Shown: positions 46,425 to 63,969 of the stretch, in pieces
Numbering within the stretch: the first letter of the stretch is position 1
Layout of the letters: every line of letters begins with the position of its first letter
Origin: Semisulcospira habei
Lineage: Eukaryota; Mollusca; Gastropoda; Semisulcospiridae
Assembly (NCBI GenBank): GCA_036245525.1
Contig: BTPG01000005.1
Coordinates: 122,252,779-122,316,778 of the forward strand
DNA length: 64,000 nt
Direction: 5' to 3'
Notes under the pieces: generated by a model
The model's input: the letters and a program-made list of their open reading frames with translations, nothing else
Databases searched by the model: none
Told to the model about the DNA's origin: nothing
Made by a program: the position numbers and the translations under genes

Positions 46425-47257
46425 AACGAGTTGCTTTAGGTCATATATGCTCTTGTTCTGAGTGCGTGATTCGGTCTGCTTGTTATCTGTGCAGTCTCCG
46501 CTTGAGCATAACATGTCCAGCCGCATCAATTATTTTTATGATAAATACTTGCTGTAGGGATATAACATTGTGACCTGAAATTTGCCTCCAGCATGCAAAA
46601 TTGTTTCATTCTGGTTAAATCTCTTTTAAGCCTTGTCTCGTTTTAAAAAAGTATTGTTGGAAGCAAACGTTCAGGACGTGGGCGCAACCGAGGTTATGAG
46701 GAGGGCAGCCATTGAGTCTTGGTCGTTCTGTTGATACCCCCATTCAGTTACATAATTACGCGATCACGTAAATATCACTGGACGTCATATAAATCTGACA
46801 GAACTACCCGACATATGACACCTTTCTTGTTCGTGTACCCGATCCGCACGACTTCTATTTTCAACGCATCTGTATTCATACCTTTTCGGACCTTTATACG
46901 CGGCGGCCAAAAGGCAGCCAAAAAATTTTGTGCCACAGGAATGCTTGGTATTGAAATACCAGGTGGTTCGATCATAGGGGGAATGTGTGTCTCTGTTATG
47001 CATGGGATTTCGCTAGGCCAGGGATTCACTCTCACGTCGAATGACTGACTTTGAAACACGAGCAGCACAGATTACTATGAGCCCAGAGAGGCCAACAGAG
47101 GCACATACATGAGGGGTAGCAACACGAAAAGTTTTCGTATGATCTCCTGCGTTGGAATTGCAGATGTAAATAACATTTGCAGAGCGAAACAAATTAATTT
47201 TAAGTTCAGACATTGTGTTGATTATAGTTTTTGTTTTGTCGTTTAGTTGGTTTGTAG
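46425..47257. other. No supported gene
   Basis: Open frames up to 109 codons on both strands near 46719-47068 have no recognisable domain. Nothing else is seen. Confidence 0.35.
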
Positions 47258-47454
47258 TTAACCCATTTAGCCCCGACGCACTACAATAGGAAATGGATCG
47301 ACCATGATAATTCAAGGGTAGTGCCTGACGGCGCCAAGCTAACCTGGCACTATCCGTGAATGATCATGGTCAATCCATCTCCTCAGCTGATACGTAGTCG
47401 TTAGGTGACACCTCCAAAATTTGTAAAACGCAACCTTGCTGTTCAGTGGGTTAC
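47258..47454. mobile_element. Family B element
   Basis: TTAACCCATTTAGCCCCGAC to CAGTGGGTTAC. Left arm GACCATGATAATTCAAGGGT; right arm GTGAATGATCATGGTCAATC, somewhat decayed. Confidence 0.75.
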
Positions 47455-47542
47455 TTGGGTTTCTTTTTGTCAGAATTAGACGTATATGCTGACGTCAATT
47501 AGAAATTTCCTTTTCTTCTTCTTTGTTCCGTTTGTTTCCCAG

Positions 47543-47594
47543 TGCGCAAAGGTCCTCGGGTCGACAACGGCCGCAGCCAGCCCGCGCACGGCTT
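47543..47594. repeat. Half family E element
   Basis: CCCAGTGCGCAAAGGTCCTC, GGGTCGACAACGGCC and CCCGCGCACGGC: the left arm only. Confidence 0.6.
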
Positions 47595-47771
47595 AGCTAT
47601 GAAGTCACATGGCATTAACCACTTCACCGCAAGTGGTTGCACATTGCGTTATGAAATCTTTGTTAATTCAGCCGAAAAAAAAATGAAATAAAATGAAATA
47701 AAATAAAATAAAATAAAATAAAGCCAGCATGGGTGTAGTGGGACGCACCAATAGCCTCCATATATGTACCT

Positions 47772-47847
47772 GGGGCCAGTTGCAGCACCTTGCTTACCGG
47801 CTGGCGCAGGACTAAGCTCATTCATGCAATTGGCCCTTGTAGCAGAG
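47772..47847. repeat. Short terminal inverted repeat element
   Basis: GGGGCCAGTTGCAGCACC on the left and TCATGCAATTGGCCC on the right. A related sequence (GGGCCAGTTACAGGAGC, then CTGACGCAGGATTTAA) is at 10509-10615. Confidence 0.5.
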
Positions 47848-47918
47848 TGATGGAACCCATCCTTTTACACCGTTTGGCGGTGACATTACAAGAAGAAGAA
47901 TTAGTATGACGGCAGATT

Positions 47919-48132
47919 TTAACTCATTTTGCCCGCGACACACCCCAGCAAGATATGACTCGACCATGACAGTTCAAGGGTGGTGGCAGAATAGCTTGGC
48001 GCCTACAGGCGCCAAGCTATTCTGCCACCACCCTTGAACTGTCATGGCCGATCTGTCTCCTGAATTGTAATGCAGTCCTCAGAGGATCACTCCGAAATGT
48101 GGGTATTTCGTACCTCAGGCACAATGAGTTCA
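47919..48132. mobile_element. Family B element with matching novel arms
   Basis: TTAACTCATTTTGCCCGCGAC at the left. The hairpin at 47961-48050 has CGACCATGACAGTTCAAGGG and GGTGGTGGCAGAATAGC, with exact complements on the right; GACAG and GGTGGCAG replace GATAG and GATGCCAG in both arms. The right TTAA is mutated to TTCA. Confidence 0.85.
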
Positions 48133-48226
48133 TAATCAGAACACGAGAAGTCACGACTGTACAAACACAGTTTGAAAGGAATGTCCTGTATGCAGTGTAT
48201 ATCAAGGTCTTACACACACAGATCAA

Positions 48227-48292
48227 CAAGAGGCACAGATTCTCATGAGATCCTGCAGGCTGCTGGGTTCATGAGAATCTGTGCTTTTTTGC
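48227..48292. mobile_element. Family A hairpin
   Basis: AAGAGGCACAGATTCTCATGA and TCATGAGAATCTGTGCTTTT: the CACAGATTC variant occurs in both arms. Confidence 0.8.
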
Positions 48293-48351
48293 TGGCGGAG
48301 ACCGGCCATATTAACATCCTCAAATGGGCGTGGGTGCCTAGAAAGGCCGGA

Positions 48352-48443
48352 AAGGTGATCGGGCAGACATCGGCCTCAGTGGTCCCGCGCAAGACTGTGC
48401 ACGGGCCCACACTGCGGCCGATGTCGGCCCGAGGGTCTTTTCA
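48352..48443. repeat. Family E hairpin, diverged
   Basis: AAAGGTGATCGGGCAGACAT and ATGTCGGCCCGAGGGTCTTTT form the outer stem; GTGGTCCCGCGC and GTGCACGGGCCCAC the inner. Confidence 0.7.
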
Positions 48444-48511
48444 GTGCTGACTAAAGTGTACATTTGTTGATGTTGCTGATGTTGAACGTACAGGATACAT
48501 CTTCTCACCGA

Positions 48512-49311
48512 TGTGATGAAACTCTATGCTCACGCATAGGGTTCATACAGAGTGTTTAGTACGGTACAGTTTTGTTAGCGATTTGTTTTGTGACAGATAC
48601 TCCGTGAGGCACGTGGCCCACGTGAGAGCATAAAGAAACGTTTTGCACGGAGGTTTTAGCGTGAGTTCAGGCGAACAGAGCTGTAGGAACGTCAGTACGG
48701 GACTATACTGTCAGTGAGGACAGACGTGTGTGAGATACCCTAGACCGTATTCCAAGACTCTGAAACCTAGAATTCAGTGTGCTTGTCGGAGCGGAGCGAC
48801 GGACGCCGAGTTGTCAGTCACCAGAGACTACCGCTGAGGGACCTATTGTGAAGTCATCTCCATCTCTTCACTCAGGGAGTGAGCGACCGTTGCCGAGACA
48901 CCCGGGTCACAGCAAGGACTGCGCTACAGAGCGAGTTGCCAGGACGTCCACAATACAAGAAACGGGACGACTCGGGAGCGTACGACAAAGGACTTGCACG
49001 CATAGACGTGAAGGACAGAACGTAACCAGGCGAGAACACCAAACAGGTTATATTGTGAGAGACAATTACCTAGCCTGGCATTTACATTGTGCATGTGTAT
49101 GAAGTGTTGATGTGTTTATAGTGAGAAGGGGTGTTGTACATAATTTAGATAGTGTTTTCATTGTTTATCTGTTATAAATATCTACGTTAGAAAGAAAGCT
49201 ATTGTGTTGAGTTTTACCGCGTGAATGCGCCCGTCTGAGTCAGTGGCGGTGTATACGTCTGTTGTGCGAGAGTCTGTACGGGCGACTGGGGGAAAGTCTG
49301 CGTGCGTTACA
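48512..49311 (+). mobile_element. Candidate solo LTR with 5-bp target duplication
   Basis: This 800-bp block begins TGTGATG and ends CGTTACA (TG..CA). ACCGA lies directly before it (48507-48511) and directly after it (49312-49316). A TATA-like GTTATAAATA is at 49171. It shares no obvious sequence with the LTR at 9148, so it would be another family. The frame at 48779-49102 has no gag-like content. The call rests mainly on ends and duplication. Confidence 0.65.
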
Positions 49312-49402
49312 ACCGACCTCACTTTAAAAAAAAACAACAACAAAAAACAAACAAACAAACAAACAAACTCGATTAGATACGGTAATTAATTAATTAATTA
49401 TT

Positions 49403-49450
49403 ATTATTATGGGATGGGGGTGGGGGTGGGGGCGTGGGTGGGGGTGGGGA
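49403..49450 (+). repeat. (GGGGGT)n-like G-rich tract
   Basis: Repeated GGGGTGGGGGT units. Confidence 0.85.
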
Positions 49451-49544
49451 AGAGGGTATTTTTCAATCGTTAATACGACCGATAAACCAACCAACCAAAT
49501 CCAGTCTGACATAATGCGTCATTTAAAGCATCTGCAACGTGCTT

Positions 49545-52527
<2,983 letters not shown>

Positions 52528-52544
52528 TCTCTCTCTCTCTCAAA

Positions 52545-53015
52545 CTGTGTGTGAGTACATGCGTGCGTCTGTAATATTCCTCCCTATCCATTTTCCCGTT
52601 CTGTTCTGTCTGCTCCCTCTCCGCTCCTACGTCCCTGTAAACAACAAAAACAAGAAGAAAACATTTCTTTCAAGTCCTGAGTACAAATAAGGGAATGACC
52701 TCAGTCTGACCTGGCGTTTGACTCTGCAAAGGTCACTCTGAAAAGTTCGGCGTGTTCCGCATCTGACGTCACTGCACACGTCACACCTCCACATCGCGTG
52801 CGTCCGTCGATTCGCCACGCGTGCTTGGTTGATCCAGAGATGCAGCCAGTGTGACCTCACACAAACGAGCCCGCGCCAGACAAATCTGCTGTTCACAGCA
52901 CCGTTGACACTGAAGATGCTGTACGACTGACACACTGCCACTTGTCCCGGTCGAATTCGTCAAGATCGATTCCATAAAACTATCAGTCCTGACAAGCTTC
53001 AGCAAGGTACTGATC
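52545..53015. other. No supported gene
   Basis: Mixed-composition sequence. A 104-codon reverse frame (52627-52941) has no recognisable domain. Confidence 0.35.
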
Positions 53016-53019
53016 GATC

Positions 53020-53086
53020 GTTCAAGGATGGTGCCAGAATGGCTTGGCGCCTATAGGCGCCAAGCCATTCTGGCACTATCCTTGAA
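53020..53086. mobile_element. Family B hairpin core
   Basis: GTTCAAGGATGGTGCCAGAA and TTCTGGCACTATCCTTGAAC; the tip CAGAATGGCTTGG/CCAAGCCATTCTG carries an arm-shared G/C for the usual A/T. Confidence 0.8.
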
Positions 53087-53159
53087 CTATAACGGCCGAT
53101 CCGCCCTTAGGGCTGGTATGCAATTGTCAGGTGACAAACTGCCACACGGAGGAACTGCG

Positions 53160-53385
53160 ACCTGTTCAGTCACCACCAGCTGACGCAGATTGTGTGTCTG
53201 CAATCTTCGCTAAATCAACGCCAAACTGAGAGCTCCAGCCGTCCCGGGAACGTGGATGCAAAGTGGAGTCGGAGAGAGTTAGAGATCCTCATGATCCCGC
53301 CGCAACTGCGGCGGGTCTCATCATCGATGCTCTGTCTCTTGCAGTTGGATCGTGTTCATTTTCCCCCTCAGCAGTGAAAGTGTTA
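53160..53385. mobile_element. Family A unit, reverse orientation
   Basis: Left flank TGTTCAGTCACCACCAGCTG and GACGCAGATTGTGTG. The hairpin at 53272-53342 centres on GATCCCGCCGCAACTGCGGC. Right flank GGATCGTGTTCATTTTCCC, ending AGTGTTAAT. Confidence 0.75.
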
Positions 53386-53565
53386 ATCTGTTGATGTTTT
53401 CAATACCATTTACGAGAAGTCTCTGATTCAGGGATACATGCATAAATATTAGTTGTGCTAGCAAACCTGAGGCATCGGCGGCGACCCACGAGGATCTATG
53501 TCTAGGAAATTCGCTGTGCTCCGGCAGTGAATGGGGTTAAAAATAGAATGGCTGAGTCCCCGTAT

Positions 53566-53633
53566 GCAAGAAGGCATAGATTTAAATGAACCCTTGCAGG
53601 CAACAGAGTTTCGAAGAACCTGCACCTCTCTCG
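53566..53633. repeat. Family A hairpin, decayed
   Basis: GCAAGAAGGCATAGATTTAA remains on the left; the right arm retains only AACCTGCACCTCT. Confidence 0.5.
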
Positions 53634-53800
53634 TGGTGTTAGTTAAGTGTTTCCTGTCTGTTTCATACGGAGATAGTCACAGACATTTAAAATATACAGT
53701 GACTCCTTTAAATGGATGAGCTGTCGTTGTTCGTGTCTGGGCCACGGTGTTGCTTCCAAGCTCGCTTCAGCCGCCAGACGATTATAATCACACTTCTCTC

Positions 53801-53872
53801 TGCAGGAAGCATAGATTCTCATGTGCCCCGGCAAGTGCCGAGGGTCATGATGATCTATGCTTCCCCCTTGTA
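53801..53872. mobile_element. Family A hairpin
   Basis: GGAAGCATAGATTCTCATG faces CATGATGATCTATGCTTCC. GGAAGCATAG/CTATGCTTCC is shared by both arms. Confidence 0.75.
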
Positions 53873-53879
53873 CAAATAT

Positions 53880-54300
53880 TGGTGCATTTATATCAACCGA
53901 CAACTCAGGTATACAAGATGACTGTTTTTGTTTTTTTTGGTTTTTGTTGGTCTTTCCTGGACCAATGTAGATGGATCGGCCTTGTTAAAGGACGAAAAGT
54001 CTTGTTTGATGGGCAGGCAACCCTGATCGTCTGCTGCACTGAGTTGTCTGGTATGGCTAGCTTTCTCGTTCCTAACCTCTTTCACGGCAGTTTGACGATA
54101 CTATATGTGCCGTGTATCATGGTGCTGCTGTGTAGCGGGCGATGTTTTTCTCTTTACGTGCTAGTAGTACGATGATGAACAGGATAGTGTAATTCTTGTC
54201 AGTTCAGAGGTCGCTGAGAATGAAGTGTTTACAGCGCGAATAATTTTGCTGTAGTAATCACTTTACAAGTTTTCTGAATGACACATTGCGGTAATCCTGT
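53880..54300. other. No supported gene
   Basis: A 142-codon frame crosses the hairpin at 53801 and is judged fortuitous. Confidence 0.35.
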
Positions 54301-54336
54301 GACTCCCTCTCTCTCTCTCTCTTTCCGCCGTGAGAT

Positions 54337-54390
54337 GGCCTTAGTCGCCTGCTCGGCGTTAAACTCAAATAACTAACTCTCTCTCTCTAT
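54337..54390 (-). repeat. Dispersed repeat K, copy 3
   Basis: The reverse strand reads TTAGTTATTTGAGTTTAACG, CCGAGCAGGCGACTAAGG and CCATCTCACGG. Short TC runs lie on both sides (54307-54323, 54378-54390). Confidence 0.65.
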
Positions 54391-54394
54391 GCAT

Positions 54395-55592
54395 ACTGAC
54401 TTCCATTAAAAACGCGAAAAGTGTCTGTAAGTGTACTCGCAAACAAAGAGCCACCCTGACAGCAAAACAAGAACATTTTTATTTGTTGCTTACTTCAGAT
54501 GTTCAGCCTACTGGCTGAGCTACCTTCACACAAAAATTGGATGAGTTATCGCCCATGGCTACCTTGGAGGACACAGGGTTTCATTAGTGGTGAAATTAAG
54601 CAAAACTGGACACTCTCTGTGAAGCAAGTTTTCTGTGATATGTTTTAACACACAAGTTGTGTGGATTGCTTATGATGTCATTAACTGCCCCAAATAAAAT
54701 TTGACTCGAAAAATTCATTAGAGAACCAGAACTTCCGGTGCACATCATTTTCTTAATAAATCTTATTTGATTTAATGTGAATTACTTCCAAACCATATTT
54801 TATGCTCCAGTGACTAATGCAGGGATAAAGAACACACCCATATCCATTTAATCAGGTAAATATGGCCGCTAACCTAAAAAATAAAGAACTTTTTGATTTT
54901 CATGTTTGTAGGTCGTGTTAATTATTTAGGTGCCTTTGACAAACGAAAAGTAGGTCTGATTTTCATGCACACGGACCTCAGTGACACTGCACATTGGTTG
55001 GCTTTCTGCTGTGTCCTCCGCAGATGCTCCCCATTTCACTTTCAATATCCTGTGATGGTAGTGTCAATGATGACGTCATAACTCATCGATGTACGAATTT
55101 TAAGACTAAACATTCTATTTACACACGACATAACACATTCTTCATAACATTTCCTAATAAATGACGTCAAAATACCCGGTTTAAAGCATATTTACGAAGA
55201 AAAGCGCTATGGTGAAAAATTCGCGTTTCTTTTGTTGATCAGTAAAGTTGATATGTAAAGGCGATTCCTCGCTTGCTGGTGTCACCTCGACAAACAGCTG
55301 TACCGACAGCGTTGGTGAAACATGGTAAAACACAGTTACTCGTGAATATCAAGGTTTCTCATGCTTTTAGTTTCCCCACTTCAAAAGTAAGAAGCAAAAA
55401 ATAAACATCTAAACAAAAGCAATCGCAAAATCTTCCAGGTGAATGTACAACTATGTAAACCTCGTAATGCTAACAATAACTTCGCAATAAAAATTGCAAC
55501 TCGTGTAGCAAGACGTAAACATAAAACGTCTAATAATAATTTAATAATTCTAGTAATAAGTTTTTCTAGTTTTCTTTTTAATCATTTCTGGA
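54395..55592. other. Longest repeat-poor stretch, no gene recognised
   Basis: About 1.2 kb with few repeats and no palindromic element. No frame above about 60 codons shows a recognisable domain. If any unique host sequence (intron or intergenic) is present, this is the likeliest place. Confidence 0.4.
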
Positions 55593-55609
55593 GAGAGAGA
55601 AAGAGAGAG

Positions 55610-57290
<1,681 letters not shown>

Positions 57291-57291
57291 T

Positions 57292-57703
57292 CAAAGGTCT
57301 CGCGTGGCGTTTCCACGATTTCAAAAAATCGCAGATTGTCCCTACGTGAGAACTCCTCTAGCTTGTCTAGTTCTTCCTCGTAGCGTTTCCGCAGATCTTC
57401 CATGTCCTCCTGCAAGTCTTCTACAGACTCGGAAACCTCCTCCTGCTTCTCAGTCAGTTCCTTGCAGGTGTCCTCCAGGCTGCGAGCGCGTTGCTTCAAG
57501 TCAGCAATGTCGGTGCCAATCGACTGTATGGAGGTGAACACATCACTAAGGTCAGCTCGAAGAGACCCCAGTTTCTCGTCAATCACCTGTGTCTGCTTGT
57601 CGATTATACGCTGAATGTCACTGACAGTAACACTAAAGGTGATGTAATTCCAAAGACCTCGGGTGAATCTGCGGATGGAGTTTTTTGACTGCCATCGTAG
57701 CAC
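57292..57703 (-). pseudogene. Coiled-coil LINE ORF1 fragment
   Basis: The reverse-strand frame encodes heptad-like sequence (DIADLKQRARSLEDTCKELT, EKQEEVSESVEDLQEDMEDL, YEEELDKLEEFSRRDNLRFF). The ending RRDNLRFFEI resembles the start of the RNA-binding domain that follows the coiled coil in many LINE ORF1 proteins. The frame breaks at the L2-like insertion (57290). It is unrelated to the SGNH-type ORF1 at 62537, so it belongs to another LINE family. A host coiled-coil exon is a less likely alternative. Confidence 0.6.
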
Positions 57704-57720
57704 AGTTCGATTGACACAAC

Positions 57721-57767
57721 AGTGCTACACAGTAATACACAGTACTACACAGTACTACACAGTACAC
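57721..57767 (+). repeat. Short tandem repeat, about 10 bp
   Basis: CTACACAGTAA, TACACAGTA, CTACACAGTA and CTACACAGTA in tandem. Confidence 0.85.
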
Positions 57768-58031
57768 GCAGCAGGCAGTGTTGTACTAACAGTCACACCG
57801 ACGATCGCCGTACTCATTTCAAAGGCGATACAGGAAAACCAGTCAGATGGCAGAAGTCTGTGGTCGCACAAAGTCCAAATTTACACCGTTATGATCAGCG
57901 GAGATAGGCCAAGACGCTGGTGGTAAAATCCAAACAGTAGAAGCTTGATTAGCGATGAAATCGTCTAATTTTGCTTCGCTAATTGACCCTGAACATTTTT
58001 TGGTGTGCTACATTCGTGAGCTCGAACTCAC

Positions 58032-58171
<140 letters not shown>

Positions 58172-58664
58172 GAAATGAAATGAAATCAAACTTTATTTCT
58201 CAACGGATCAAGTAATTAGCACGTGTGCCATTTTTCATACTTGCCGTTGCTACTCTACAAACACAGGATAATAGTTGTAATACTAATAGTACCAAATTAC
58301 ACAAAGAAAAATTAGGAGACATTAAACATGAAGAGACATTAAACAAAATTCATTCATTCATTCGGTCATACAAAAACAAACGAAAAACAGAAAGTACACG
58401 CAACGCGCGCACACTGATACATACACGCTCGCGCGCACACACAGACACGCGCTAATGATAACTTGACCTATATACGAAGCAAATCATTTGGATCATAGTC
58501 AGTGAAAATTCACTTCAGACAGCAAAAATTATTTGGATTATAATAGAAACATGAATTATGTAATTAGGCGATTATTATTAGTATGGACAAACCATACGGC
58601 AGCATGCACTGATTATACGATAAGCACATGTTTGATACGAATACTTGTGGTAGATTATGTATCA

Positions 58665-61537
58665 GCAGACAAGTACTTGAGGAGGCATTCCTTGAAAGAG
58701 GAGAGGGAGCTAGCGTGTGTTATACATGTAGGCAGTGTGTTCCAGAAACTGAGATGCGCCTGAGAAAGATACACTTGTTTTAAATAGATCTATCCTGGGG
58801 CGAGGTGTAATAAAGTTTCGCCTTGAAGTAGAATAACCTGAACTTGCCTTGGTAAAGAGCTTACAAAGATATTCTGGGTGAATCTCATTCCAGATTTTAT
58901 ACATAACCACACCCTTGTTTAAGAGGTGATGCTTACTAAGAGGTAGCATTTTCAGTTTTTCAAGTCTTTCGTCAGTTGTTAGGGCTGAATCAGGCAGGAT
59001 ATGTTTCGCTGCTCTCCGATGCAGGGAGTTAAGCCTCCTCAAGTGTATGTCACCGCTGCCATCCCATATCGTGGACGCATAATCGATGTGGGATTTGACA
59101 TGTGCATTGTAAAATAACTTGCGGGCATCAACATTGATAAAGTACTTTAACTTTGAAAGCATTAAAACATTTCTAGCAACAGTTTTTACATACAGCATTT
59201 ATGTGCGATTGCCACTTCATCTGGTCATCAACAATTACACCAAGTAATCGGTGTTCCGTGACCTGATTAACGATGTCATTATGGATAGTCAGGCTGAGTG
59301 TAAGTGGCTTGAGCTGGTGCTTCTGACTGGTTGCTATCGTCATGCATTCCGTTTTGGAAGGATTTAAAATCATTTCATTGTTTGCGCACCAAGTGGAAAT
59401 TTCGCTCAAACCCTGCTGCAAACGGCCATTTAAAGAATCAATACTCTTGTCTGGGGTGTGAATTGTGGCGTCATCAGCGAATAAATCACATGAAATTTTG
59501 TCGCTAGTCAAATGTAGCGGCAGGTCATTTATAAAGAGGCAAAACAGAAGAGGCCCTAGGACTGAACCCTGGGGAACTCCCCGTGTTACTAATCCGCTTG
59601 AGGAGTATGATCCATTGACCAGGTGCTGCTGTCTGTCGCTAAGATACGAGGCGAAAAGTGGAGTTGTGCCATGGTGGTAAAGAGATTTCTGGCTGTAGTT
59701 TTTTGAGGAAGAAATGCATTTATTGCCAAACGAACTACCGAAGTACACATTTAGCTTGGAAAGTAGAAGTTTATGGTCCACAAGATCAAAGGCTTTTCGT
59801 AAGTCAATAAATACAGCGCCGGTAAATTCGCCCTGATTTATTGAGCGTAGCCACACATCAGTTAGACGTGCTAGGGCCGTGTGACAGCTGTGCTTTGGTC
59901 TGAATCCCGACTGAAGGGGATGGATTAATGTATGATTTTCTAAATATTCCAAGAGATGTTTATGGATATGCCGTTCAAGTGGTTTACTAAGGATGGACAA
60001 TAGTGAGATGGGGCGATAGTTATTAACATCAGTCATATCTCTTGTTTTCGGGAGGGGTATAACCTTGGCATTTTTAAGTTCCTTTGGGAAAATATTCGTT
60101 TGAATGCACAAGTTATAAATAAAGGTTATTGTTTCAATAACATAAGGAATAGCTAATTTAAGTATTTTGGGGCTGATTTCATCTGGCCCGGACGATTTCT
60201 TATTCTTCATTGAACTAATTGTCCTACCGACTTCGTGCACTGCCAGTGGTGGAATCACGAAAGGATCAGATCCTGCAGTTCGCGTTCTACAAAAGTCAAC
60301 TAGTCTGTCTGAGCAAGAGTAGGGCTGAGAACTTGCTTCTGAAGGGACAAGAGACTCGGCAACTGAGAGGAAATGGTCGTTAAACATGTCTGCAGTCAGA
60401 TCAGAAGGGATTAAAGGAGATTTATTACACTTGCCTCCAGTCACTACGGCCATAGCGCGCCAGAGTGTGGACATGTCTTTGTCTTGTTTAATCAATCGAT
60501 CAATGAAAGATTTTTTAGCCTGTCGCACAAGAGATTTTACGCGATTGCGCTCACGCTTAAATTCAGTGAAGCACTTCTGCTGTCTCAGATCATCTCTCAC
60601 CCTCATGGCTTGAATGATATCTTGAGTAAGCCACGGCGGGAGTGATGCGTGTTTGACGCGTCTCCTCCGCAGGGGCGCATGTTTATTTAAGATCTTAAGA
60701 AAGATGGTATACCAAACAGACAGAGCGCTGTCAGGGTCAGATTTACTAAATACTTCATCAAAAGGTGCGCTGTTAAGATCAAACAGAAACTCGCTTTCAT
60801 TAAAACTTTTAAAGGAGCGATAGGTGATATACGTATGGCATCATTTCTTTGCTTTAGGGAGTTTAGTAGACCACGCACAGCGGATGGGAAAGTGGTCGCT
60901 GATACTAAGGTTACCGACAGACACATTATGAACAGACTCTGGGTTGGTTGTGTATATATGATCTATGAGTGTGGATGTTGTTTGTGTGATCCGTGTGGGT
61001 GAAGTGATTAACTGTTGCAGACCCAACAACGTTAACGTAGAGTCACACGCATGGTGAGTCTTTAGCATGTCTATGTTAAAGTCTCCCATGAGGATGACAT
61101 TGGAGTTGGGATTACAAGCTTTATCACACATACTAAGGAAATCACCATACCACTCAAAGTTCGCAGCAGGGTTGCGGTACAGAAGGCCAATAAGAAATGA
61201 TGAAGATTGGGGGGCCTTCAGCTCAAGCCACATACACTCAACATCTTTGGTTTCTAAATCATGTCGTGTACGTATAAAATCTTGAATAGACGAGTGAACA
61301 TAAGCAGCTAATCTTGTCTGTCCATGGGCCGTAGGATCACGTCTCATGACAGTAAATCCAGGAACTTGGATGGATATATCTGATACATTTGAATTGAGAC
61401 GTGTTTCGGACAGTCCAAAAATATGAAACGGGTCTGCTCCATTTAGATAAACACATGTCAGGCAACTTATTGCAAAGATGGTAAATATTGAGATGACCAA
61501 TGCGGAGATCTTTCGTCTTGAGTTTTACGCCACTCAT
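58665..61537 (-). pseudogene. LINE ORF2: AP endonuclease and reverse transcriptase, few defects
   Basis: ATG at 61537 (MSGVKLKTKDLRIGHLNI). A frameshift near 61450 leads into one frame down to about 59175, broken only by TGA at 60841 (Gly in the 49696 copy). Endonuclease motifs: FGLSETRLNSNVSD, MRRDPTAHGQTRLAAYV, VILMGDFNIDML, STLIDHIYTTNPES and SISDHFPI. RT motifs in the 477-codon part (60606-59173): KSSGPDEISPKILKL, NYRPISLLSILSKPLERHIH, AVFIDLRKAFDLVDH, TRGVPQGSVLGPLLF, CDLFADDATIHT and HRLLGVIVDDQMKW. Two more shifts (about 59180 and 58765) precede the end of the thumb. It is the most complete RT here. Confidence 0.93.
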
Positions 61538-62536
61538 TTCACGCAAAGTCAATGTGTTTGTGGGAAAAAAAGAAGAAAATCAACAGAATGTATCTGTAAC
61601 ACGTGCCAAAATAGAAAATAATAATAATTATACAACTAAAAAGTATAAAATCACTAACTAAACTATTCTAAGTGCAATAAACACAATAAACAAAGACTTG
61701 AGGCGTAATCACTGTACGCAGGGGAATAGGTCTTCAGAAGGCCTACACACGTCCGTTGGGACTAAAATATCCCAGGTACTCTTCAATGTCTACACACCCC
61801 GAATCAACAAAAGATTAAAATCCGGAGAAAATTAGTTTTCAGCAATTGTCACAAGTAACAGTAAGAGTCTGTGTGGCTGCGAGTTGTGCAACTAATGAAT
61901 ATTAACACAGACAGACAGTAGCATTGAAAACTATAGTCCACACTTTTGACGGAAATATCGTCAATGAGACTGCAGAGCTCGCTAGAGAAAGTCCTTCAAG
62001 CGACTCCGTATACAGTGTAATTAATCTGTATGATGAAGAACTACACTGGACGTCGTAAGCACTCGCTCTAAACACACGATGCTAGGCCTGTAATGTTTGG
62101 TTGTTTTTTCTCATCAACAATGAAGGTCAAGCCACTGACGTCTTTGTGTCACGAAAGAAAATGACACATAATCTTATTATTTTCTGATAGAGAATGCAAA
62201 CGAGAAAAATAGCACACAACCTAAAAGAAAAGAAAATTCAAATGACGCAGAAACTCTGTCCACCCGAGCAGTCACGAACACTGTTTCAAACGACAGTTTT
62301 ATATATTCATATATATGTGAACGGCACTTGGCACTGAATACACGCGAGTGTCCACGTTCAGCTTGCAGTGTCCTACAACGCGAAGCAACAAAATAATGCA
62401 GTCTGCGCCACAACAAACAAACATCCCTAACTTCCCTAATTACACCGGGGGAGGGGGGAGGGACGAAAAAGGGGGGGGGGAGGGCGGAGGGGGGGGGGCG
62501 TGCGGCGAGGTGGAGGGTAATGGGGTGGGGTGGGGG
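61538..62536 (-). other. ORF1-ORF2 spacer of the LINE, with a G-rich tract
   Basis: No coding sequence recognised. The + strand at 62444-62538 is strongly G-rich, i.e. C-rich in the element's sense strand just after the ORF1 stop. The length is unusually long for a spacer, so an internal insertion is possible. Confidence 0.5.

Positions 62537-63965
<1,429 letters not shown>

Positions 63966-63969
<4 letters not shown>

Noticed and set aside
46719..47068. Overlapping 97-109 codon frames on both strands
   Set aside because: No domain and equal openness on both strands suggest chance.
48779..49102. 107-codon frame as gag
   Set aside because: It lies within the candidate solo LTR and has no zinc knuckle or capsid-like motif.
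52627..52941. 104-codon reverse frame
   Set aside because: Cys/Arg-rich appearance but no ordered motif; other frames of the same segment are also open.
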